Of a stretch of 7,651 nt of DNA, positions 1-5,932 are shown one piece after another. Source of the DNA: Granulosicoccaceae bacterium (GTDB lineage: Bacteria > Pseudomonadota > Gammaproteobacteria > DAOVJZ01); contig DAOVJZ010000068.1 in the NCBI GenBank assembly GCA_030632035.1, positions 1 through 7,651 of the forward strand, in the 5' to 3' direction. The first letter of the stretch is position 1; each line of letters begins with the position of its first letter. The translations under genes and the position numbers were made by a program. The notes beneath the pieces are model-generated. The model did not search any database. It worked only from the letters and a program-made list of their open reading frames with translations, and was not told the origin of the DNA.

Positions 1-1247
1 ATCGCCCAATTAGTATCCGGATACATCACAGCCATACCTGTGAGTGTCAAGGTCATCACCGATAATGCCAGCGCCCAGTGATTAAGTCGCCAGTACCATG
101 AGAAACGCTGGAAGTGTTTATCACTGTGTTTCTTTTCCGGTTTTATATGCACCGGAACTGATGTGGAATTCAGTGTGTACCATTTCACAACCCGGTTTTT
201 ATATTCACGATAAAACCACAACATGGAATGGCTATAGAAAAAGATAAGTACCAATACAACGATCCCCACCATAAATTTACCCACAACAAACATGCTGGGA
301 TATTTTTCAAAGTCGGATGTATTGCCATGTGGGTGATACTGTACAATTTTTTCACTTGCATCTTCATGACATTCCCGACAGGTTTCCAGTCTGTTCTGCT
401 TGCTCACCATGGAATCAGGATCATCTGCCTTGTGGGTATCATGTCCACGATGACAATCAATACATCGCGCAACCTTTTCATTACCCAACCAGGCCAACTG
501 TCCATGTGTGGTAGACATGTAGCTGGACACTTCTTTCTCATGGCAGTTGCCACAATTTTTCATTACCAACCGATGTGCAGGTAGTGTCTTGGCTTTACTT
601 ATCTCATGGGATGAATGGCAATCACTGCACGTAGCACTATCACCTTTCCAGGGGGTTTTTAATGCCGCGCCATGTACAGATTTTTTATATTCTTTTAACG
701 CCTTTTCATGGCACTCACCGCACATTTGTGGTGAGTTTTCACGATGGTTCAGCGCGCGAGGATCAGATGATGGAAAAACATAATGTGCCGTATGACAACT
801 GCTGCAATCAGCATTATTTTCCACTGATGTATTAGCATGAATCGAGCTCTGGTAATTAATGTTCTGAATAAAAACTGCCGGCTTTTCACTACGTTGTGAA
901 AAAACACGCCCCACACCTTTGGTTTTTTTCTTTTTTATCTCTGGGTCAGATTGCTCATGACAGGAGGTACAATCTACAGTCTGTAGCTTCTCTTTTTTAT
1001 GCGGTATTTCCTTGATATCACTATGACATGCAACACAGTCCAGTCCACCATGCAGGCTTTCTTTCATGGCGGCATGGTTTACATCCAATGCACGCTTTTT
1101 TCCCTCGCCATGTTCACCTGTGAAGGCGGCATACCCTTTCACGCCATGACATTCCAGACACGCACTATCACCTACATCATTACTTGATGCCGACAAAACG
1201 GAAGGGGAAATAAAAAACAAAGCCCAAACAAATAGAATCCGGATCAT
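1..1247 (-). CDS. Nine-heme c-type cytochrome fused to a b561-like membrane domain (3' end outside window)
   Basis: No family name is assigned with certainty. The reading frame opens at 1247 and is still open at the window edge after 415 codons. Residues 1-20 look like a Sec signal peptide (MIRILFVWAL start, cleavage near LSA). Nine CXXCH heme c motifs follow, with first cysteines at residues 30, 71, 93, 148, 176, 207, 232, 262 and 290, and many extra histidines that could be distal ligands. A hydrophobic segment spans about 319-342 and holds His340. A second begins near 383 with RLNHWALALS (His390), typical of di-heme cytochrome b561/formate dehydrogenase gamma-type membrane subunits. Inference: a periplasmic heme wire anchored by a quinone-reactive cytochrome b. 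It lies 85 bp downstream of the HAO-like gene on the same strand, so it is the likely redox partner. Start: an in-frame stop lies three codons upstream. The ribosome site is weak. The call of multiheme plus b-type domain is firm, but the substrate is unknown. Confidence 0.85.
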   Translation of the reverse strand, partial: MIRILFVWALFFISPSVLSASSNDVGDSACLECHGVKGYAAFTGEHGEGKKRALDVNHAAMKESLHGGLDCVACHSDIKEIPHKKEKLQTVDCTSCHEQSDPEIKKKKTKGVGRVFSQRSEKPAVFIQNINYQSSIHANTSVENNADCSSCHTAHYVFPSSDPRALNHRENSPQMCGECHEKALKEYKKSVHGAALKTPWKGDSATCSDCHSSHEISKAKTLPAHRLVMKNCGNCHEKEVSSYMSTTHGQLAWLGNEKVARCIDCHRGHDTHKADDPDSMVSKQNRLETCRECHEDASEKIVQYHPHGNTSDFEKYPSMFVVGKFMVGIVVLVLIFFYSHSMLWFYREYKNRVVKWYTLNSTSVPVHIKPEKKHSDKHFQRFSWYWRLNHWALALSVMTLTLTGMAVMYPDTNWA

Positions 1248-1296
1248 GATTAGCTACCAGAGAAGTAATAAATGTGCGCGTGCACAGGTTCAGTAC

Positions 1297-1328
1297 TAAA
1301 GTGGTGGCTCATGAGAGCCACCACTTTA
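1297..1328 (-). terminator. Perfect 14-bp stem-loop between the two multiheme genes
   Basis: Arms 1297-1310 and 1315-1328 pair perfectly around a 4-nt loop. The stem begins four bases after the TAG stop of the HAO-like gene. Read on the minus strand, the T-tract after the stem is short (TTTA), so it may be a leaky terminator. It could also be an mRNA-stabilising 3' hairpin that lets the downstream nine-heme gene be made at a different level. Confidence 0.7.
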
Positions 1329-1332
1329 CCCA

Positions 1333-2799
1333 CTATTTTTTCGCCTTTTTAAACCCGTGGTTGTCACTGTCTTCAGGTGACCAGGATTTAGGCGGTTTCT
1401 TACCAAGGAACCAGCGATGCATTTCGGAATTCAGGATTTCATCCAGCTTGGCCTGAACCTTGTCCGCACCTTGCTTCTTGCCATTCTCACGACCATGTTT
1501 GATCAGCTCCTTGATTTGCGGAACCATTTCAAAATAGAAGCGATGCGCTACTTCAAACATACCTTCCCAATGTACATAGTCAGGAGCCAGCATGGCTGCA
1601 CCATGGCGTGCACGACGACCTTCATGATGCCAGAGATAGAAATAGCTCCATTCAATTTCATCATTAAACTTGGTCTTATCAATCAGTTTTTCTTTCTTGA
1701 GAACCGTTATTAATTCTTTTGCAGGGATTGCAAATTTTTTGTTAAATAACTCAACAAAGGAATCCAGTTGTTCATAAAAATTATCAACCATGTTGCGTCC
1801 ATGACAAGATGAACAAACTGATTTCATATCTTTACGACGATGTAACCATGGTTTTACTTTCTTTCCAGCTTTTTTCGCCTTCTCATCAATCTTGAAAGAT
1901 ACTGGCGCACGCAGGTTCCATGAGATACGTGAACCTATGTCATGGTTAACCGGCAGATCTTTTGTAGCTGACATGTGACAAGTCGCACAGGTAGGTGCCG
2001 CACTATAATCCTCACCTGGAATCCATTTGGCAGAATCCATATTCATCTTGTCGATGTTTGCACGGAATGCAATACCATGAACTGATGATTCATAAATTTC
2101 TTTTTGTGGATGATCAGGACCCAAATGACAACGGCCACAATTATCCGGATGACGCGCTTGTTCAACAGAGAAGTTATGTCGATAGTGACAGGCAGAACAG
2201 GCACCCCTTGAACCATCCGGGTTAACACGACCAATGCCTGTATTTGGCCAACTTGCCGAATTTAATGAACCATCAGACTCAACACGTACAATAGAACCGT
2301 GACAACCCATACAGCCAGAGGTCACAACGGGTGATGTGCCATGTAACATGGGTGCACCCTCAACAACTTCGGCTAGTACATTATCTAATGAACCAAGAAT
2401 GTCTCCTGCCGAAGCATGGTGACTGGCATCAAATTCTTTGGTTTCTTTTTCGTGACAGCTACTGCAATCTTTGGGTGAAACAATCACGGAAATTGTGAAA
2501 TCTTTATGTTTTATAGCATCCTTGTCCGTGGGTTCAGCCTTATGACATTCAAAACAGCCCACATTGGCACGGTAATGTTTAGAATCACCCCACATGTCAT
2601 AAATGCCGGGAGTCTTTTCACGGTGACATGAAACACACTGGGCACTTTCCTTACTCAGGTGCTCAAAACCTTTTAATGTTTTTACCGGCTCACTTTTTTT
2701 ATTACTTGAAGCCCATGTTGATGTACTGCTAAACCCTATAACCAATGCCATCAGCAACATCAAATATGCAAGTTTTCCGGATAATGGTTTGATAAACAT
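1333..2799 (-). CDS. Octaheme cytochrome c of the hydroxylamine oxidoreductase (HAO) family
   Basis: The product is 488 aa. It has a Sec signal peptide (about 1-30, cleavage near TWA) and eight CXXCH motifs, with first cysteines at residues 55, 82, 112, 163, 201, 221, 271 and 329. After the sixth motif comes GPDHPQKEIY. Its Asp229-His230 pair resembles the active-site Asp-His of HAO enzymes. The C-terminal third is helical and lacks hemes (WHHEGRRARHG at 390-400), as in this family. No C-terminal membrane helix is seen, so a soluble periplasmic enzyme is likely. Family members oxidise hydroxylamine or hydrazine or, without the heme-tyrosine crosslink, reduce nitrite or hydroxylamine. Direction here is undecided. 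All eight motifs end in His, against a TvNiR-type octaheme nitrite reductase with CXXCK. Start: the ATG at 2799 is preferred over an upstream in-frame ATG at 2904 because it begins the signal peptide and has AGGT upstream. The longer start would overlap a terminator. The likely partner is the nine-heme/b561 gene downstream. Confidence 0.88.
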   Translation of the reverse strand: MFIKPLSGKLAYLMLLMALVIGFSSTSTWASSNKKSEPVKTLKGFEHLSKESAQCVSCHREKTPGIYDMWGDSKHYRANVGCFECHKAEPTDKDAIKHKDFTISVIVSPKDCSSCHEKETKEFDASHHASAGDILGSLDNVLAEVVEGAPMLHGTSPVVTSGCMGCHGSIVRVESDGSLNSASWPNTGIGRVNPDGSRGACSACHYRHNFSVEQARHPDNCGRCHLGPDHPQKEIYESSVHGIAFRANIDKMNMDSAKWIPGEDYSAAPTCATCHMSATKDLPVNHDIGSRISWNLRAPVSFKIDEKAKKAGKKVKPWLHRRKDMKSVCSSCHGRNMVDNFYEQLDSFVELFNKKFAIPAKELITVLKKEKLIDKTKFNDEIEWSYFYLWHHEGRRARHGAAMLAPDYVHWEGMFEVAHRFYFEMVPQIKELIKHGRENGKKQGADKVQAKLDEILNSEMHRWFLGKKPPKSWSPEDSDNHGFKKAKK

Positions 2800-2813
2800 T
2801 TTCTTTACCTTTT

Positions 2814-2831
2814 TAACTCTGTGCAGAGTTA
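2814..2831. promoter_or_regulatory. Palindrome TAACTCT-GTGC-AGAGTTA upstream of the HAO-like gene
   Basis: A perfect inverted repeat with 7-bp arms and a 4-bp centre lies 14 bases upstream of the chosen ATG at 2799. It sits in the short stretch between the amtB terminator and the HAO-like gene. It could be an operator for a dimeric regulator or a 5'-UTR hairpin close to the ribosome site. I do not recognise the motif. Confidence 0.4.
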
Positions 2832-2864
2832 TTTCCTTAATAACAAAAAATACAGCTTGTAAAA

Positions 2865-2892
2865 GGGCTGGATATCTATTGATATCCAGCCC
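2865..2892 (-). terminator. Terminator after amtB
   Basis: Two 12-bp arms (2865-2876 and 2881-2892) pair perfectly around a 4-nt loop, 15 bases after the amtB stop. On the minus strand the stem is GC-rich at its base and is followed by TTTTAC, a short T-tract. It should end most transcripts of the omp-glnK-amtB operon. The HAO-like gene would then need its own promoter in the roughly 65 bp left, or would depend on read-through. Confidence 0.8.
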
Positions 2893-2907
2893 CGACAACA
2901 ACAAACA

Positions 2908-4179
2908 TTATTTACCAGTAGTAAACTCTGGATAGGCTTCCATACCACAATCTACTAAATCCAGTCCGTTGTATTCTTCTTCCTCGGTTACACGCAGACC
3001 CATCACCGCCTTGATAACCAACCAGGCAATGAAGCTGGCACCGAATACCCAGATAAAGATAGTGAGCAAACCAATAAACTGGCCACCAACAGTGGCGCCA
3101 CTGTTTGTTAATGGCACAGCCATCAAACCCCACATGCCGACAACACCGTGAACGGAAATCGCACCAACCGGATCATCAATCTTTAATTTATCCAGCATGA
3201 CGATAGAGAACACAACTAACACACCACCCACTGCACCAATCAGAGTTGCTGCTAATGGTGTTGGAGTTGAAGGTTCAGCTGTGATTGCCACCAAACCAGC
3301 CAATGCACCATTGAGTACCATGGTCAAATCAGCCTTGCCAAACAGGATACGGGCAATAAGCAGAGCAGCAATAGCACCACCTGCTGCTGCCGCATTGGTA
3401 TTCAGGAATACCATCGCAACCGCGTTGGAATTGGCAATATCGCCCAGTTTCAATACAGAACCACCATTGAAACCAAACCAACCCATCCACAAAATGAATG
3501 TACCTAATGTTGCCAACGGCAGGTTTGCACCAGGGATCGGATGAATCTCACCGTTCTTGCCATACTTGCCCTTGCGTGGGCCAAGCAACAACACACCAGC
3601 TAATGCTGCTGCGGCACCCGCCATGTGCACAATACCGGAACCGGCAAAATCAGAGAAACCATAGTCATCACCCAAACTGAACATGCCAAATACTTTCTGG
3701 CCGCCCCATGTCCATGCACCTTCCATTGGATAGATGAATGCAGTCATCACAACGGCAAACAACAGGAACGCCCAAAGTTTCATGCGTTCTGCAACCGCAC
3801 CTGAAACAATTGACATGGCAGTGGCAACAAATACAACCTGGAAGAAAAAGTCAGATGCACCTGAATAGACAGAGTCACCATCAAAACCATTTTCTGCTGA
3901 TGCCTTCAATGCATCTGCAACCAGTGTTTTGCCACCGGCAATCCCTTCAAGGAATATGCCGCCGTCATACATGATGGCATAACCACATACCATATAAGCA
4001 GTACACGCGATCGCAAACAACATCACATTCTTGGTCAGAATTTCAGTCGTATTCTTCGATCGAACAAGTCCCGCCTCCAGCATGGAAAATCCGGCTGCCA
4101 TCCACATAACCAGCGCACCGCACACCAGAAAGTAAAAGGTGTCCATGGCGTACTGTAATTGAAAAATATTATTTTCCAT
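2908..4179 (-). CDS. amtB: Ammonium channel AmtB
   Basis: The product is a 423-aa inner-membrane protein of the Amt/Mep/Rh family that conducts ammonium into the cytoplasm. The sequence shows about eleven hydrophobic segments. The family signature DFAGSGIVHMAGA carries the first pore histidine (His185). ISVHGVVGMWG carries the second (His344). GWFGFNGGS (233-241) matches the region of the inner phenylalanine gate, and DFFFQ near 110 matches the outer one. The short C-terminal tail (EEEEYNGLDLVDCG) matches the cytoplasmic region that contacts GlnK. Start: ATG 4179 is preceded by GGAGG at proper spacing. An upstream in-frame ATG (4317) would lie inside glnK and add 46 residues of unrelated sequence. 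The gene lies 19 bp after glnK, as in the classic glnK-amtB pair, and is expected to be made under nitrogen limitation. Confidence 0.97.
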   Translation of the reverse strand: MENNIFQLQYAMDTFYFLVCGALVMWMAAGFSMLEAGLVRSKNTTEILTKNVMLFAIACTAYMVCGYAIMYDGGIFLEGIAGGKTLVADALKASAENGFDGDSVYSGASDFFFQVVFVATAMSIVSGAVAERMKLWAFLLFAVVMTAFIYPMEGAWTWGGQKVFGMFSLGDDYGFSDFAGSGIVHMAGAAAALAGVLLLGPRKGKYGKNGEIHPIPGANLPLATLGTFILWMGWFGFNGGSVLKLGDIANSNAVAMVFLNTNAAAAGGAIAALLIARILFGKADLTMVLNGALAGLVAITAEPSTPTPLAATLIGAVGGVLVVFSIVMLDKLKIDDPVGAISVHGVVGMWGLMAVPLTNSGATVGGQFIGLLTIFIWVFGASFIAWLVIKAVMGLRVTEEEEYNGLDLVDCGMEAYPEFTTGK

Positions 4180-4187
4180 CTTGATTT

Positions 4188-4192
4188 CCTCC
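4188..4192 (-). promoter_or_regulatory. Ribosome binding site of amtB
   Basis: GGAGG on the minus strand ends eight bases before the ATG at 4179. It decides the start in favour of this codon over the longer frame that overlaps glnK. It lies in the 19-bp glnK-amtB gap. Confidence 0.85.
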
Positions 4193-4198
4193 AGATAT

Positions 4199-4537
4199 TT
4201 ATAATGCTTCCGGACCGGATTCACCGGTACGGATACGCACTGCTTGTTCAAGGTTGTAGACAAAGATCTTGCCGTCACCAATCTTGCCAGTATTGGCAGA
4301 CTTGGAAATAGACTCAATCACCTGATCAAGCTGATCAGCGGGAATGGCAACTTCTACTTTTACTTTTGGTAGAAAGTCCACGACATATTCAGCGCCACGA
4401 TATAATTCAGTGTGCCCTTTTTGTCTGCCAAACCCTTTCACTTCCGTTACGGTGATACCACTCACACCGAGATCTGATAGTGCTTCACGCACATCATCCA
4501 GTTTGAATGGTTTAATAATTGCTGATACCAGTTTCAT
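4199..4537 (-). CDS. glnK: Nitrogen regulatory protein PII (GlnK)
   Basis: The product is 112 aa, the usual PII length. PII trimers sense 2-oxoglutarate, ATP/ADP and, through uridylylation, glutamine. GlnK plugs AmtB when ammonium is plentiful. Visible features: the N-terminal MKLVSAIIKPFKLDDVREAL; the T-loop with GFGRQKGHTELYRGAEY, whose Tyr51 is the uridylylation site; and the B-loop GKIGDGKIFV (84-93), which binds nucleotide. A strong AGGAGG lies eight bases before the ATG. The gene is directly followed by amtB and preceded by the outer-membrane gene with a 27-bp gap, so all three are probably cotranscribed. The symbol glnK rather than glnB rests on the amtB linkage. Confidence 0.96.
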   Translation of the reverse strand: MKLVSAIIKPFKLDDVREALSDLGVSGITVTEVKGFGRQKGHTELYRGAEYVVDFLPKVKVEVAIPADQLDQVIESISKSANTGKIGDGKIFVYNLEQAVRIRTGESGPEAL

Positions 4538-4545
4538 AGAAATAA

Positions 4546-4551
4546 CCTCCT
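4546..4551 (-). promoter_or_regulatory. Ribosome binding site of glnK
   Basis: A complete AGGAGG on the minus strand, eight bases before the ATG at 4537, in the short gap after the outer-membrane protein gene. This is one of the strongest ribosome sites in the window. Confidence 0.85.
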
Positions 4552-4564
4552 ATCCTGAATTGGT

Positions 4565-5269
4565 TTAAAATTCTTTAGAAACAGTGAATACAACGCGACC
4601 GTCACAGACATCAGTCGCACAACCACCAGCCACGCCTGATGTATCTGTATAAGACAGATCCAGACCAACACCATCCAGTTCTGTTGATAAGCCAAGACTC
4701 CAGTCATCATAGTCATCGCCTTGCGCATCATCGTCATAGTCAGTTACACCATAATGAACGGCTGCAGTAATAGACTTGGTTACTGGCATCTCAACACCTA
4801 AATCCCAATAGACAGCATCATCAGCACCAAAAAAATCCGGGCTGTAATTAAATGTTAAACCTGCTGATACCGGGCCAATATCCTTGCTCACACCAAAGTG
4901 ATATTCATCTGTATTGTTGGTATCAGTATTAGTGCCGGGATATTCGTAACGCAGAAAGCCCGCATCCAGTCCAATACCGCTAAACTCACCACTCCAGCCC
5001 GCATAAAGATCGACTTCGATACTGGCACTGTCATAGTTCACTGGAGCTGCTGTATCACTCTCAACATTGGATGCCCATACACCGGCATAAAGACCGCTCT
5101 TGTGGCCATAATCAAAACCACCCTGTATGGCCATATCGCCTTGTGTCTGACTAAAACCACGGAACACATAGTCACTGGTCAGGGCAACGTTACCCGTAAA
5201 TTCTGCTATCGCTATGGTTGAAGCTGCCATCACACTGCCCGCTATTAATGTCTTGGTTAAACCTTTCAT
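4565..5269 (-). CDS. TorF-family putative outer-membrane porin
   Basis: The product is 234 aa. It has a signal peptide at 1-22 (MKGLTKTLIAGSVMAAST, cleavage after AIA), then EFTGNVALTSDYVFRGFSQT, the characteristic opening of the small outer-membrane family known as TorF or gcw_chp. The mature part alternates short beta strands with glycine and aromatic residues. It ends in VVFTVSKEF, with the terminal Phe usual for outer-membrane beta barrels. A Cys pair (217 and 222) lies just before the last strand and may form a loop disulfide. An acidic stretch lies at about 178-190. AAGGGG lies upstream of the start. Position: first gene of the glnK-amtB operon, behind a sigma-54-type promoter, which suggests a role in uptake across the outer membrane during nitrogen shortage. 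The substrate is not known. Family call is strong; function is inference. Confidence 0.85.
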   Translation of the reverse strand: MKGLTKTLIAGSVMAASTIAIAEFTGNVALTSDYVFRGFSQTQGDMAIQGGFDYGHKSGLYAGVWASNVESDTAAPVNYDSASIEVDLYAGWSGEFSGIGLDAGFLRYEYPGTNTDTNNTDEYHFGVSKDIGPVSAGLTFNYSPDFFGADDAVYWDLGVEMPVTKSITAAVHYGVTDYDDDAQGDDYDDWSLGLSTELDGVGLDLSYTDTSGVAGGCATDVCDGRVVFTVSKEF

Positions 5270-5342
5270 ATCTTGTCCCCTTATATATAAAGTACGTTGT
5301 TAATAACTGATTTGATTCATTAAGCTATTGCTTGCCCGTTCT

Positions 5343-5362
5343 ATTGCACGTCTTGTGCCAAC
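5343..5362 (-). promoter_or_regulatory. Sigma-54 (RpoN) -24/-12 promoter for the omp-glnK-amtB operon
   Basis: Read on the minus strand the site is TTGGCAC-AAGAC-GTGCA. It matches the sigma-54 consensus TTGGCAC-N5-TTGCA except for one T-to-G change in the -12 box, and the GG-to-GC spacing is correct. The predicted start of transcription is near 5334, giving a leader of about 65 bases to the ATG at 5269. This fits the known NtrC/RpoN control of glnK-amtB in proteobacteria. Confidence 0.75.
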
Positions 5363-5423
5363 ATTTCTTTTCTTATATAAAACAATAGGTTAATTGATTA
5401 TGTGACAATATATATGCGTTTTA

Positions 5424-5473
5424 TTGCACCAATATAGAATGTGCATAAAATGAACTTGCACCAACATGAAGCA
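5424..5473 (-). promoter_or_regulatory. Possible NtrC enhancer region (phased TGCAC half-sites)
   Basis: TTGCACCAA occurs twice, at 5424-5432 and 5456-5464, exactly 32 bp apart. An opposite half-site GTGCA lies midway at 5441-5445. TGCACC-AACAT-GAAGCA (5457-5473) matches the 17-bp NtrC consensus TGCACC-N5-GGTGCA well in its left half and in four of six bases on the right. The sites are about 90-140 bp upstream of the predicted start, the usual enhancer distance. The region may also serve the divergent ubiK promoter. Confidence 0.45.
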
Positions 5474-5482
5474 AATTATGGC

Positions 5483-5488
5483 TATAAA
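5483..5488 (+). promoter_or_regulatory. Possible -10 box for ubiK
   Basis: TATAAA on the plus strand, 29 bases upstream of the ubiK ATG. The nearest -35-like TTGCAC (5456-5461) is 21 bp away, too far for a normal spacer, so the promoter is uncertain. If real, it overlaps the suspected NtrC region. Confidence 0.25.
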
Positions 5489-5517
5489 AATAACCGTGGA
5501 TTCCGTACACTGCTCCC

Positions 5518-5766
5518 ATGTTAAATTCCAAAGTCATTGATGATCTGGTCAAACATTTTGGCGATGTTCTGCCAAAAGAATTGAGTGAAACCCAAAGTGA
5601 TATTGAAAAGAATGTTCGCTCACTGATCGAGGGTGCACTGGAAAAAATGGATCTGGTCACGCGCGAAGAGTTTGATACTCAGGTTTCCGTGCTGATGCGT
5701 TCACGTAGCAAGATTGAAGAACTGGAAAAACAGGTTGCTGAACTGGAGAAGCAACTACTTAAATAA
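5518..5766 (+). CDS. ubiK: Ubiquinone biosynthesis accessory factor UbiK (YqiC/BMFP family)
   Basis: The product is 82 aa. UbiK helps assemble or position the soluble ubiquinone biosynthesis complex at the membrane and is needed for efficient aerobic ubiquinone production in enterobacteria. MDLVTREEFDTQVSVLMRSR at about 44-63 is the family hallmark (E. coli YqiC has LDLVSREEFDVQ in the same place). The N-terminal half is an amphipathic helix, and the C-terminal end (KIEELEKQVAELEKQL) is a heptad-type coiled coil expected to drive trimerisation. Start: an in-frame stop lies nine codons upstream, and ATG 5518 is the only canonical start after it. No good Shine-Dalgarno sequence is seen. It is divergent from the nitrogen operon and is followed by a palindromic element and comM. 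Confidence 0.9.
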   Translation: MLNSKVIDDLVKHFGDVLPKELSETQSDIEKNVRSLIEGALEKMDLVTREEFDTQVSVLMRSRSKIEELEKQVAELEKQLLK

Positions 5767-5770
5767 ACCA

Positions 5771-5913
5771 TAGATACTGTTGTACGAATTGGATTCTCTT
5801 TCAAGACAAGGCAAAAATTGGCGAGAAAGCGGAGTTTACAAATAGTAAATGAGCAATTCGAGCTAATTTTTAACGATGTATTGGAAGAAAAGACTTTTGT
5901 ACAACAGTATCTA
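5771..5913. mobile_element. 143-bp symmetric palindromic element (MITE-like)
   Basis: Perfect 15-bp terminal inverted repeats, TAGATACTGTTGTAC at 5771-5785 and its complement at 5899-5913, bound a non-coding 143-bp segment. Internal matches are mirrored about the same centre (5842): AAAAATT at 5813-5819 with AATTTTT at 5865-5871, and TTTAC at 5835-5839 with GTAAA at 5845-5849. The unit could thus fold into one long imperfect hairpin. The terminal TA at each end would fit a TA target duplication as made by IS630/Tc1-type transposases, but TA is self-complementary and could simply be part of the repeat. No transposase gene is present, so any movement would need one in trans. It fills most of the ubiK-comM gap. 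Confidence 0.75.
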
Positions 5914-5932
5914 ATTCCATGGAAGGAATACT

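Noticed and set aside
228..783. Plus-strand open frames opposite the nine-heme gene
   Set aside because: They are shadows of the minus-strand multiheme gene, with no family resemblance and no convincing ribosome sites.
1273..1286. Short inverted repeat TGTGC-GCGT-GCACA upstream of the nine-heme gene
   Set aside because: Arms are only 5 bp and it resembles no known operator; too weak to list as a feature.
1417..2225. Open frames on both strands across the HAO-like gene
   Set aside because: Shadow frames; the eight CXXCH motifs and signal peptide establish the minus-strand frame 1333-2799.
1333..2799. TvNiR-type octaheme nitrite reductase or octaheme tetrathionate reductase
   Set aside because: TvNiR has a CXXCK catalytic heme motif, absent here, and the GPDHPQ segment and heme-free helical C-terminal part fit the HAO family better.
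2800..2904. Longer start for the HAO-like gene at 2904
   Set aside because: It would put 35 residues ahead of a clear signal peptide and would run through the amtB terminator; the ATG at 2799 starts the signal peptide directly.
4180..4317. Longer start for AmtB at 4317
   Set aside because: It overlaps glnK in another frame and adds 46 residues with no Amt character; GGAGG points to 4179.
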